The notes under the pieces are model-generated. The model saw only the letters and a list, made by a program, of their open reading frames with translations. It searched no databases and was not told where the DNA came from. From JBJMLO01 sp045805265 (GTDB lineage Bacteria > Actinomycetota > UBA4738 > JACQTL01), in assembly GCA_045805265.1 (NCBI GenBank), contig JBJMLO010000007.1, positions 1-64,000 on the forward strand: a DNA stretch of 64,000 nt. The letters run 5' to 3'. The position numbers and the translations under genes are program-made. Shown here piece after piece: positions 6,341-14,022 of the stretch. Every line of letters begins with the position of its first letter. The stretch's first letter is position 1.

Positions 6341-7963
6341 TCAGGCCCTCGCGGGCTCGCCCGGCTGTGCTGGTGCTTCGGATCGATCCGCAGTCGGCAG
6401 GAATACCCTGAACGAGGCTCCGCCTCCCTGCCGGTGCTCCACCCAGGCCCGGCCTCCGTGCAACTCGGCGAACTTCGTCACCAGGGAAAGTCCGATCCCC
6501 ACTCCGGACGAATTCGGGTCCGGCTGGCCAACCTGATGGAACGGCTCGAAGATCACGCCGCGGCTCTCCGCGGGCACGCCGGGGCCGGCGTCCTCGACGA
6601 GCAGGAGGACACCCTCCTCGACCGGATGTGCCGCAACCCACACGTCCGTCCCTGGGAGGGTGTGCCGCCGGGCGTTCATCAAGAGGTTGTCCACGATCCG
6701 TTCCACCTTCGGCGAGTCGAGCTGGAGCACCATCGGGTCCACGTCGAGGTGCACGACGTGGTCCTCGAGGATCCCCGAGTCCTCGACCACCCGCCGGACC
6801 AGGGCGGGGAGGTCCGTGGGAGACCGGACGGGCTCCAGGGCACCCCGGGTCAGGCGGTCGAGATCCAGGAGGTCGGTCAGCATGCGTTGCAGCCGCTGGG
6901 CGTTCGACGAGATCGCGCGGATCAGGTGATCCTGGTCGTCCACGGACAACGTCGGTCGCAGCCGCTCCAGGGTCAGGGCGCTGCCGAGGACAGTGGTGAG
7001 GGGCGTGCGGAGGTCGTGCGACACCGCCGAGACGAACGCGTTCTTCATGAGGTCCAGATCGCGGAGTCGTGCGCCGGTCTCCCGTTCGGACTCGAGGGCC
7101 CGCCGGAGCACGTGCTCCGTTCGCTTGCGCTCCGTGATGTCGCGATCGATGCCGAGCACGAGCTCGCGTCCCTCGAAGGTGATCAAGGAAGTGGAGACCT
7201 CGACGGGAAAGATTCGGCCTCCCTTGTAGCGGTGTTCAGCCTCCACGGAGATCACGCGGTCCCGACGGAGGCGCTCGAGGTACCTGGCGCGCTCTTCGGG
7301 TGACCCGGGGCTGACGTTGAGCATGTCGACGGACCTCCCGACGAGCTCCTCCCGCGTGTAGCCGTTCATGCGACAGGCCGCTTCGTTGCAGTCGACGATC
7401 GGCCAGGACACCGAGGGGTCGTCGGGGTCGATCAGCAAGACCGCGTCGGGTGACGCCTGGAACAGGTGTTGGAACTGGCGCTCGCGCTCGTGGAGCAGCC
7501 GGTCCTGGCGCTCCCGTCGCTCGTCCTCCGCTCGCCTGCCCTCCGTGACGTCGAGCAGTACCCCGTAGACCAGGAGCGGGCCGCCGTCGTTCACCGCGGG
7601 AGCGGCTCGGTCGAGGACCCACACCTCACGCCCGCCACTGGCGGTCATGCGGTACTCCGCACGGAAGGGGAGCCCGGTCTTCACCGTTGCGTCGTAGAGT
7701 CGCGCGACCCGCTCCCGATCGGTCGGGGCGGTATGACCCCACCGGAAGCCGGAGCCTGCCAGCCACTCCTCGGGCCGGAACCCGAGGAGGGATCGTGCGT
7801 AGGAGTTCACGTACACGACCCGGGGTGGCCACGCGGGATCGGGGGCCACCTCTTCCACGTAGGTGACCACCGGAAGCCCGTCCACCATCGAGCGGAAGGG
7901 TCCGTGCCCTGCTTCCCAGTCCAAGCTGTTTCCTCTCCCAGAGGACATCCATTGCATCGGCAC
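6341..7963 (-). CDS. PAS-PAS sensor histidine kinase
   Basis: A 540-residue soluble sensor kinase. Two PAS folds lie at about 22-142 and 163-280 (the second ends LVLGIDRDITERK), then a HisKA domain with the phospho-acceptor H316 in SAVSHDLRTPL and a HATPase domain with N426/N430 (IVDNLLMNARRH), DAGPGVP and a G-box GVGIGLSLV. No transmembrane helix, so it senses something inside the cell. There is no response regulator next to it, so it is an orphan kinase. It diverges from the cyclic-nucleotide-binding gene. Confidence 0.9.
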   Translation of the reverse strand: MPMQWMSSGRGNSLDWEAGHGPFRSMVDGLPVVTYVEEVAPDPAWPPRVVYVNSYARSLLGFRPEEWLAGSGFRWGHTAPTDRERVARLYDATVKTGLPFRAEYRMTASGGREVWVLDRAAPAVNDGGPLLVYGVLLDVTEGRRAEDERRERQDRLLHERERQFQHLFQASPDAVLLIDPDDPSVSWPIVDCNEAACRMNGYTREELVGRSVDMLNVSPGSPEERARYLERLRRDRVISVEAEHRYKGGRIFPVEVSTSLITFEGRELVLGIDRDITERKRTEHVLRRALESERETGARLRDLDLMKNAFVSAVSHDLRTPLTTVLGSALTLERLRPTLSVDDQDHLIRAISSNAQRLQRMLTDLLDLDRLTRGALEPVRSPTDLPALVRRVVEDSGILEDHVVHLDVDPMVLQLDSPKVERIVDNLLMNARRHTLPGTDVWVAAHPVEEGVLLLVEDAGPGVPAESRGVIFEPFHQVGQPDPNSSGVGIGLSLVTKFAELHGGRAWVEHRQGGGASFRVFLPTADRSEAPAQPGEPARA

Positions 7964-8015
7964 TGCGAACGGCCCGACTGAGCGCGACCTCGGGCCGAAG
8001 GTCTTCCCCTCCGGC

Positions 8016-8021
8016 TAGGAT
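8016..8021 (+). promoter_or_regulatory. -10 box TAGGAT for the cyclic-nucleotide-binding gene
   Basis: TAGGAT lies 32 bases before ATG 8054 in the 90-bp divergent gap; a GGGAGGAGGG ribosome-binding site sits between, so this mRNA should have a short leader. Box by pattern only. Confidence 0.4.
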
Positions 8022-8053
8022 CGGCGGCCGAAGCGCATCTCGGGAGGAGGGTC

Positions 8054-8488
8054 ATGGACGATCTGCCGGAGGAGGTCGAGGTCGACCCGCTGCGTCGGGT
8101 CCGGTTCTTCGAGGACCTCACGCCGGAGGACCTGCAGCGGATCTCCGAGATCGGGCGGCGCCGGTCGTTCCAGCCGGGCGAAGCCATCGTCAACAAGGAC
8201 GAGGACACCGGCGGGCTGTACGTCCTGCTGTCGGGGACCGCCACCGTCGAGGCCGGCGGGAAGCGTCACACCCTGGGACCGGGAGACTTCACCGGCGAGA
8301 TGGGCCTGCTGGCCCGGAAGCCGCGCTCGGCCACCGTGACGGCGGCGGAGCCGGTCGAGGCCATGGTCATCGAGACCATGTACTTCAAGCCGTTCCTCAT
8401 CAAGAACCCCAGCGTCGCCGTGCACCTGCTCGAGGTCCTCGCCGAGCGCCTCCGGGAGGTCCAGGAGCGCGTGGAGCGCGAGCGGTGA
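8054..8488 (+). CDS. cyclic-nucleotide-binding (Crp-type) domain protein
   Basis: A 144-residue single cNMP-binding beta-barrel (about 16-135): RVRFFEDLTPEDLQRI at the start, LSGTATVEA, then the phosphate-binding cassette region GDFTGEMGLLARKPRSATVT. The Glu and Arg expected in the cassette (GExxLL, RxAT) are present. There is no helix-turn-helix, so it is a sensor or regulatory domain rather than a Crp-type transcription factor. Its stop overlaps the start of a CoA-transferase subunit gene (GTGA), implying coupled translation. A paralogue lies about 1.1 kb downstream. Confidence 0.85.
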   Translation: MDDLPEEVEVDPLRRVRFFEDLTPEDLQRISEIGRRRSFQPGEAIVNKDEDTGGLYVLLSGTATVEAGGKRHTLGPGDFTGEMGLLARKPRSATVTAAEPVEAMVIETMYFKPFLIKNPSVAVHLLEVLAERLREVQERVERER

Positions 8489-9252
8489 GCACCGCTCAGC
8501 AGGCCTTCACGGCCACCGAGATGATGATCGTGGCGTCGGCTCGACTGCTGGCCGGCGAGCGCGTGTGCTTCGTGGGCGTCGGCCCTCCGAACATCGCGTG
8601 CAACCTGGCCAAGCGGACGGTGGCACCGGGGCTGCAGCTCGTCTACGAGGCCGGCGTGTTCGGCGCCGAGCCGGCCCGGCTGCCGCTTTCGATCGGCGAC
8701 CCGACGCTGGCGACGGGCGCGCTGGCGATCACCAGCATGTTCGAGCTGTTCGCCTTCTACCTCCAGCGGGGGCTGGTGGATGTCGGGTTCCTGGGCGCCT
8801 CGCAGATCGACCGGTTCGGGAACGTCAACACGACGGTGATCGGCGACTACGCGAGGCCCAGGGTGCGCCTGCCCGGCTCCGGCGGCGCGTGCGAGATCGC
8901 GATCAACGCGAGGAAGGTGTTCGTGATCATGCCGCAGTCGCGCCGCTCGTTCGTGGAGCGGATCGACTTCCGGACCAGCCCGGGGTTCGGGGGAGGGCGG
9001 CGGCCGCGCCACTGGCTCGGCGAGGGGCCCTCGGCGGTGGTCACCGGCCTGGGGACCTACCGGTTCGACCGGGGGAGCGGCGAGATGGTGCTGGCCACGA
9101 CCCATCCGGGGAACACGGTCGACGAGGCGAGGGAGCACACGTCGTGGGACCTCCGGGTGGCCGACGACCTGGCGGAGACCCCGCCCCCCACGGCCGAGGA
9201 GCTCAGGTTGATCCGGGAAGATCTCGACCCGGAGGGCACGTATACGCGGTGA
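8485..9252 (+). CDS. CoA-transferase beta subunit (glutaconate/IpdB-like)
   Basis: A 255-residue subunit B of a class I CoA-transferase (glutaconate CoA-transferase and actinobacterial IpdB-like family). Recognisable blocks: GERVCFVGVGPPNIACNLA, EAGVFGAEPARLPLSIGDP, DVGFLGASQIDRFGNVNTTV and GSGGACEIAINARK. These enzymes need an alpha subunit, normally encoded just upstream; here the upstream place is taken by the cyclic-nucleotide-binding gene, which overlaps by 4 bases. The partner must be elsewhere. In relatives the pair acts in ring-opened steroid or aromatic catabolism; that role is inference here. Confidence 0.85.
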   Translation: MSTAQQAFTATEMMIVASARLLAGERVCFVGVGPPNIACNLAKRTVAPGLQLVYEAGVFGAEPARLPLSIGDPTLATGALAITSMFELFAFYLQRGLVDVGFLGASQIDRFGNVNTTVIGDYARPRVRLPGSGGACEIAINARKVFVIMPQSRRSFVERIDFRTSPGFGGGRRPRHWLGEGPSAVVTGLGTYRFDRGSGEMVLATTHPGNTVDEAREHTSWDLRVADDLAETPPPTAEELRLIREDLDPEGTYTR

Positions 9253-9304
9253 TCGCCCCCCCGGCCTGCGCGATCGCTGCGTTCGGGTTGGCAGGGTCCG
9301 ACGC

Positions 9305-9400
9305 TCAGAGGCGCCGGGCGCCTCCGAACCGGCCTCGTCCGAGCAGCGCGATCACCCCGATGATCGCCAGGGCGATGATGATGATCCACAGGAGCGTCAT
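9305..9400 (-). CDS. 31-residue membrane mini-protein
   Basis: MTLLWIIIIALAIIGVIALL followed by GRGRFGGARRL: one transmembrane helix with a basic C-terminal tail, starting at ATG 9400 behind a GGACGGAG ribosome-binding site. Size, start signal and amino-acid layout support a real gene. A similar 36-residue gene lies at 37291. Function unknown. Confidence 0.5.
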   Translation of the reverse strand: MTLLWIIIIALAIIGVIALLGRGRFGGARRL

Positions 9401-9581
9401 CTGGGCTCCGTCCTTTCCGGGCGCTCACTCTCAGGGATTCCCGAAGCGTTCAAGGAGAAACGGTTTGGGGCGCCCGTCCGGTGGGGATGGGCCCCCGCTC
9501 CGATCCGGGGGAGCAGGTCGGCTAGAATCGCCCGACCGGCCCGCCGGGCCGGCGCTGCGAAGAAGACCGAGGGAGGGCCAG

Positions 9582-10007
9582 GTGAGCAACCGAGACGAAA
9601 CCGAGCAGCTCGGGAAGGTTCCCCTGTTCTCAGGCCTGTCCCAGCGCGAGCTCCAGTCCATCGTGCGCGCCGGCAAGCAGGTGGAGCACCAGGCCGGCCA
9701 TGTCATCGCGCGCGAGGGCGACCGCGGCATCGGCTTCTTCCTCGTGCTCGAGGGCGAGGCCAGGGTCAGCCGTGGCGGCAAGGGCCTGGCGAAGCTCAAG
9801 GCGGGCGACTTCTTCGGTGAGATCTCGCTGCTGGACCGGGGCCCCCGCACGGCGACCGTCACCGCGACCACGCCGATCCGGCTGCTGGGGGTCACGGCCT
9901 GGGTGTTCCGGGGAATCCTCACCGAGCACCCCTCGATCGCCATGAAGCTGCTCGAGGTCGTGGCCGCCCGCCTCCGCGCGGTCACGAAGGCCGGAGCCGC
10001 GACGTAG
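9582..10007 (+). CDS. cyclic-nucleotide-binding (Crp-type) domain protein, second copy
   Basis: A 141-residue single cNMP-binding domain, paralogue of the one at 8054: KVPLFSGLSQRELQSI, FLVLEGEARVSRGGK, cassette GDFFGEISLLDRGPRTATVT and a closing helix MKLLEVVAARLRAVTK. No DNA-binding domain. GTG 9582 has GGGAGG 6-7 bases upstream, and a TAGAAT box lies at 9523-9528. It faces the membrane Ser/Thr kinase gene tail to tail, 2 bases apart. Confidence 0.85.
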   Translation: MSNRDETEQLGKVPLFSGLSQRELQSIVRAGKQVEHQAGHVIAREGDRGIGFFLVLEGEARVSRGGKGLAKLKAGDFFGEISLLDRGPRTATVTATTPIRLLGVTAWVFRGILTEHPSIAMKLLEVVAARLRAVTKAGAAT

Positions 10008-10009
10008 CC

Positions 10010-11467
10010 TCAGTCGTGCCCGGGACCGCCATGGTCGTCGCCCTCCGGCGGCGGGGGTGATCCCTGCATCGCGGCGGCGAGGCCGTCCAGTCCCGAGTTG
10101 ATCGCCGCGGCCGCGGCCGCGGTGGCCTTCTGGTGGTCGACCGCCTGGGACACCTTGTCCTGCGTGTCCTGGATTGCCTTGATCGCGTCGTCCAGGTTGC
10201 CGTCGCCGTACTTGTGCAGCGCGCCGTCGACGCCCTTCTGCACGTCGTTGGCCGTCCCCTTGTCGATGGCTCCCGAGGCCTCGGCCTGCTGCACGGTCGA
10301 GGACAGGGCGGCGACCGCGTCGTTCACCGTGCTGATCGCGGGAGTCGGTGAGGGCGGCGGTGTCGTGCCCGGCGCGGACGTGGCCGGCGGGGTCGGCGAG
10401 GGACGAACGCTGGCCCGGTGGGTCGGATTCCCGGAATGCCGCCCGTGGGTGCGGCCCGCTCCCTTCCCGCCGACCAGCGAGGGGAGGACCAGCGCCACCA
10501 GCGCCGCCAGGATCAGGATCACCAGGGCGGCGATCCACCACCGCGAGCGGCGTGGCGCGGCGTGGCGGCGGGTGGCCGGGGGGAGCACGTCGGTGCGGGC
10601 CAGCGGAGCGGTGGCCGCCGGAGCAGCCTGGGCGGTCGTGGGGTCTCCGGCGCCGAACGCGGCGAGCGCGCCGGCCATCTCGGCCGCCCCCTGGAACCGG
10701 TCGGCGGGATCCTTGGCCAGCGCCCGCATGGCGATCGCCTCGAGCGCCGGAGGGGCGCCCCGCCGCCACCTCGAGGGCGGATCCGGCTGCTCCATCACGT
10801 GCTTCGACGCCACGGCCACGGCGGAATCCGCGACGAACGGCACCCGCCCGGCCAGCATCTCGTACAGCACCACGCCCAGCGCGTAGACGTCCGCCCTGCC
10901 GTCGACCTGGAGCCCCTGGGCCTGCTCCGGCGCGAGATAGGAGGCGGTCCCGAACACCGTGGACGTCTGGGTGATCGTATGGGCCGTGGTCACCCGGGCG
11001 ATCCCGAAGTCCATGACCTTGACCTGGCCCCGCGGCGTGATCATCACGTTCCCGGGCTTCACGTCCCGGTGGACCAGGCCCTCCCCGTGGGCGATCGAGA
11101 GGGCCTCGGCGACGCTCCGCGCGATCTCGGCGGCCCGCTCGGGTGCGAGCGGCCCCTCCTGTGCCATGACCTCCGCGAGCGTCCGCCCCTCGACGAACTC
11201 CATCACGATGAAGTGCACCGGGCCGTCGGAGCCCGAGTCGTACACGGACACGACGTTCGGGTGGTTGAGCCTGGCGGCGGCGCGGGCCTCGCGCCGGAAC
11301 CGGTCGACGAAGGCGGGGTCGGAGGCGTGGCCGGCGTCGAGGACCTTCACCGCCACGGTCCGCCCCAGGACGGTGTCGGTGGCCCGGTACACCCGGGCCA
11401 TGCCCCCGTGCCCGACCTCGCCCTCGATCCGGTAGCGGCCCGCGAGGACCCGATCTCGGGTGAGCAT
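10010..11467 (-). CDS. membrane Ser/Thr protein kinase (PknB-like)
   Basis: A 485-residue Hanks-type kinase. The kinase domain spans about 11-270: glycine loop GEVGHGGMARVY, Lys41 (VAVKVLD), catalytic HRDVKPGN (D135), DFG D153 and SYLAPEQ. A juxtamembrane stretch leads to one transmembrane helix at about 309-330, then an outer region rich in Pro/Thr and a helical tail of about 110 residues with no PASTA repeats, so the sensed signal is probably different from that of PknB. I start at ATG 11467 (MLTRDRVLAGRYRI), where the domain begins; longer upstream frames look non-coding. Confidence 0.9.
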   Translation of the reverse strand: MLTRDRVLAGRYRIEGEVGHGGMARVYRATDTVLGRTVAVKVLDAGHASDPAFVDRFRREARAAARLNHPNVVSVYDSGSDGPVHFIVMEFVEGRTLAEVMAQEGPLAPERAAEIARSVAEALSIAHGEGLVHRDVKPGNVMITPRGQVKVMDFGIARVTTAHTITQTSTVFGTASYLAPEQAQGLQVDGRADVYALGVVLYEMLAGRVPFVADSAVAVASKHVMEQPDPPSRWRRGAPPALEAIAMRALAKDPADRFQGAAEMAGALAAFGAGDPTTAQAAPAATAPLARTDVLPPATRRHAAPRRSRWWIAALVILILAALVALVLPSLVGGKGAGRTHGRHSGNPTHRASVRPSPTPPATSAPGTTPPPSPTPAISTVNDAVAALSSTVQQAEASGAIDKGTANDVQKGVDGALHKYGDGNLDDAIKAIQDTQDKVSQAVDHQKATAAAAAAINSGLDGLAAAMQGSPPPPEGDDHGGPGHD

Positions 11468-11528
11468 CCGCCCATTCCTACCCACCGGGGGCCGTGTTGC
11501 CAACCCGGCGCCCCCAGGACGACCCCGG

Positions 11529-11534
11529 TACCCT
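11529..11534 (+). promoter_or_regulatory. TACCCT -10 box, leaderless start
   Basis: TACCCT ends 6 bases before ATG 11541, with no Shine-Dalgarno sequence between; transcription would begin at or next to the start codon. Confidence 0.4.
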
Positions 11535-11540
11535 GCGTCG

Positions 11541-12569
11541 ATGGACCTGGGAATCGTGATCGGCGGCGATCTGGCGTCGCTCCCCGCCCTGGCCCGGGAG
11601 GCCGAGGACGCGGGATTCGAGAGCGTGTGGGTGGCGGAGACCGCCCGAACCGCGTACGTCCAGGCCGCGGTGGCGGCGCAGGCCACCCGCCGGATCACCG
11701 TGGGGACCGCGGTGGCCCTGGCGTTCCCGCGGAGCCCGGCCATCACCGAGATGACCGCCCGGGACCTCGCGGAGCTCAGCGGGGGCCGGTTCGTCCTGGG
11801 CCTGGGGTCCCAGGTGAAGCGGGTGAACGAGGAACGGTTCGGCGTGGCCTTCGAGCACCCAGCGCCGAAGATGGCGGAGTACGTGGAGGCCGTCCGCGCC
11901 GTGCTCGGCTCCTTCGGCGGCGCGAAACCGGACCACCGGGGCCGGTTCTACTCGATCACGATGCCGCCGTTCCCCGGCGCGGACCCGGCGCCCGGGCGCG
12001 TCCCGATCTACCTGGCCGCGGTGAACGAGCGCATGGCCGAGGCGGCCGGCCGGGTGGCCGACGGCGTCTCCGGGCATCCCATGACCAGCCCGCGGTATGT
12101 CGCGGAGGTCCTCCGGCCCGCCATCGAGCGCGGCGCCCGCGACGCCGGGTGCAACCCGGCCGAGGTGAACGTCACGACGAACCTCGTCGTCCAGGTCGAT
12201 CCCGACGGCGAGCGGGCCCGGCGGGAGGCCGCCATCCAGCTGGGGTTCTACGCGACGACCAGGACGTACGCGCCGGTGCTCGCCCTGCACGGCCTGGAGG
12301 ACCGCGTCGGTCCGCTCCGCAAGGCCTTCGCGCAAGGCGACCTGGCCGCGATGGCCGACATCGCACAGCCCCTCGTCGAGCACCTCGGCGTGGCCGGGAC
12401 ACCGGACGAGGTACGTGCGCGGCTGCGCTCGTTCGAGGGCGTCGCCGACCGCGTCATCCTGGGAAGCGCCTGGGTGGGGCCGGACCCCGATCGCCTCCGG
12501 GCTTCGTACGGGCTGCTCCTGGAGACGTTCGCCCCGATCAACTCCGAGCGCGGCGGCCGCGGTTCGTAG
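11541..12569 (+). CDS. LLM-class (luciferase-like) flavin/F420-dependent oxidoreductase
   Basis: A 342-residue TIM-barrel oxidoreductase of the bacterial luciferase-like superfamily. Typical blocks: LALAREAEDAGFESVWVAET-type opening (here PALAREAEDAGFESVWVAET), RITVGTAVALAFPRSPAITE, and the cofactor block LSGGRFVLGLGSQVK, then VPIYLAAVNERMAEAAGRVA. In Actinomycetota such enzymes mostly use F420, sometimes FMN; the sequence alone does not decide. The flavin reductase gene 10 bases downstream would fit a two-component flavin system. Divergent from the kinase gene. Confidence 0.88.
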   Translation: MDLGIVIGGDLASLPALAREAEDAGFESVWVAETARTAYVQAAVAAQATRRITVGTAVALAFPRSPAITEMTARDLAELSGGRFVLGLGSQVKRVNEERFGVAFEHPAPKMAEYVEAVRAVLGSFGGAKPDHRGRFYSITMPPFPGADPAPGRVPIYLAAVNERMAEAAGRVADGVSGHPMTSPRYVAEVLRPAIERGARDAGCNPAEVNVTTNLVVQVDPDGERARREAAIQLGFYATTRTYAPVLALHGLEDRVGPLRKAFAQGDLAAMADIAQPLVEHLGVAGTPDEVRARLRSFEGVADRVILGSAWVGPDPDRLRASYGLLLETFAPINSERGGRGS

Positions 12570-12572
12570 ACT
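12567..12572 (+). promoter_or_regulatory. TAGACT -10 box, leaderless start
   Basis: TAGACT lies 7 bases before ATG 12580 and overlaps the stop of the upstream oxidoreductase gene; no ribosome-binding site is visible in between. Confidence 0.4.
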
Positions 12573-12579
12573 TGGTTCG

Positions 12580-13107
12580 ATGGGCGTCGATCCACTCCGC
12601 CTGCGGCGGGTCCTGTCGCGGTACCCGACCGGGGTGACGGTGGTGGGGACGCGCCACGTCCCGTCGGGGGTCTGCGGCTTGACGGTGAACGCCTTCACGT
12701 CGGTGTCGCTCGAGCCGCCCCTGGTCCTGGTGTGCGTCGACCGCTCCTCGAACACCCGCGCGTGCATCGAGGCGGCGGGGGAGTTCTCCGTGAGCGTCCT
12801 GTCGTCCGGGCAGGCCGGGCTCGCCGTGCGCTTCGCGCAGAAGCGCGACGACAAGTACGACGGCGTGGCGCACCGGCTGGGCCCGGACGGGCTGCCGCTG
12901 CTGGAGGGCGCGTCGGCGTGGGTGGAGGCCCGGGTCGAGGAGGCGCTGACCGGCGGCGACCACACGATCTTCCTGGGGCATGTCCTGCGGGCCGAGCCCG
13001 GCGACGCCCCGCCGCTCGTCTTCCACGGCGGCTCGTACGGGCGGCTGGACGGCGACGCCCCAGTCACCCACCCCGCGGACGCGCCCGCGCGCGCCGAAGA
13101 ACGATAA
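12580..13107 (+). CDS. flavin reductase (FMN-binding, HpaC-like)
   Basis: A 175-residue flavin reductase of the HpaC/NTAB family: LRRVLSRYPTGVTVVGTRH, GLTVNAFTSVSLEPPLVLVC (the FMN-binding core) and the late HTIFLGHV motif. Such proteins supply reduced FMN to a partner monooxygenase, or act directly with F420 or FMN. Placement right after a luciferase-like oxidoreductase suggests a functional pair. Full length for the family. Confidence 0.88.
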   Translation: MGVDPLRLRRVLSRYPTGVTVVGTRHVPSGVCGLTVNAFTSVSLEPPLVLVCVDRSSNTRACIEAAGEFSVSVLSSGQAGLAVRFAQKRDDKYDGVAHRLGPDGLPLLEGASAWVEARVEEALTGGDHTIFLGHVLRAEPGDAPPLVFHGGSYGRLDGDAPVTHPADAPARAEER

Positions 13108-13121
13108 GCGGAGGCGCGGCC

Positions 13122-13982
13122 GTGGGTGAGGCTCCCGAGGAGGTCCGCCGCCTGGCCGAGGAGCGCGCCGGGCGGCGTGCCGCCCGCGACTTCGAGACGG
13201 CCGACGAGCTGCGGGACCGGATCCGGGCCCTCGGGTACGAGGCCGTGGACGGCCCCGGCGGCGGGTACGAGCTCCGCCCGCTGCCAGGGGCCACCGAGAC
13301 CCCGCAGCACGAATTCTCCGTGCACTGGCTCGCGGAGGAGTGGCCGCAGGACGTCGCGCGGGGGATCGCGGCGTTCGACCGCCACCATCCGGGCGCGTCG
13401 ATCGGACACGTGATCGCCGAGACGGTCGCCGCGCCCGCCGGAACGTGGCCTCCCGGCGCCGACGTCGTGTCGGTCGGCCCCGACCAGGGCTGGGCGGCCG
13501 CCCGCAACGCCGCGCTGTCGAGGGCCACGGGTCGGGTCGTGGTCGTGATCGATGGGTCCGTGGAACCCGAGGGCGACGTCCTCTCGCCCCTCGGCGAGGC
13601 GCTGCGCGACCCCACCGTTGGAGTGGCCGGCCCGTTCGGCGTCGTCACGGACGACCTCCGCGACTTCCGCGAGTCGAGCGGGCCCGAGGTGGATGCGATC
13701 GAGGGCTACCTCATGGCCTTCCGCCGCGAGGTCGTCGAGGCCGCCGGAGGGTTCGACCGGACGTTCCGGTTCTACCGCGCGGCGGACATCGAGCTGTCCT
13801 TCCGCATCCGCGACACCGGGCTGCGTGCCGTGGTCGTCGACGTGCCCGCGCGGCGGCACGAGCACCGGGCCTGGACGAACACGCCGCCGGCCGACCGGGA
13901 GCGCCTGTCGAGGAGGAACTTCTACCGGTTCCTGGACCGCTTCCGGGACCGCTTCGACCTCTGCGTGTCGCGACGCCGCTGA
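13122..13982 (+). CDS. glycosyltransferase-2-like protein with an N-terminal CysRS-tail-like module
   Basis: A 286-residue protein in two parts. Residues about 8-52 (RLAEERAGRRAARDFETADE, then LRDRIRALGYEAVDGPGGGY) resemble the C-terminal helical module of cysteinyl-tRNA synthetase (RxxAxxxxDFxxADxIRDxLxxxGxxxxD). From about 70 on it is GT-A-like: GIAAFDRHHPGASIGHVIA, the crossing GWAAARNAALSRATGRVVVV, then IDGSVEPEG where a nucleotide-sugar Asp-x-Asp would stand, and GYLMAFRREVVEAAGGFDRT. The DxD is reduced to D-G-S, so catalysis is uncertain. GTG start. Confidence 0.7.
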   Translation: MGEAPEEVRRLAEERAGRRAARDFETADELRDRIRALGYEAVDGPGGGYELRPLPGATETPQHEFSVHWLAEEWPQDVARGIAAFDRHHPGASIGHVIAETVAAPAGTWPPGADVVSVGPDQGWAAARNAALSRATGRVVVVIDGSVEPEGDVLSPLGEALRDPTVGVAGPFGVVTDDLRDFRESSGPEVDAIEGYLMAFRREVVEAAGGFDRTFRFYRAADIELSFRIRDTGLRAVVVDVPARRHEHRAWTNTPPADRERLSRRNFYRFLDRFRDRFDLCVSRRR

Positions 13983-14022
13983 CTGCGCTGCAACCCGGCC
14001 TCGAGGAGAACCGGACGCCCCG

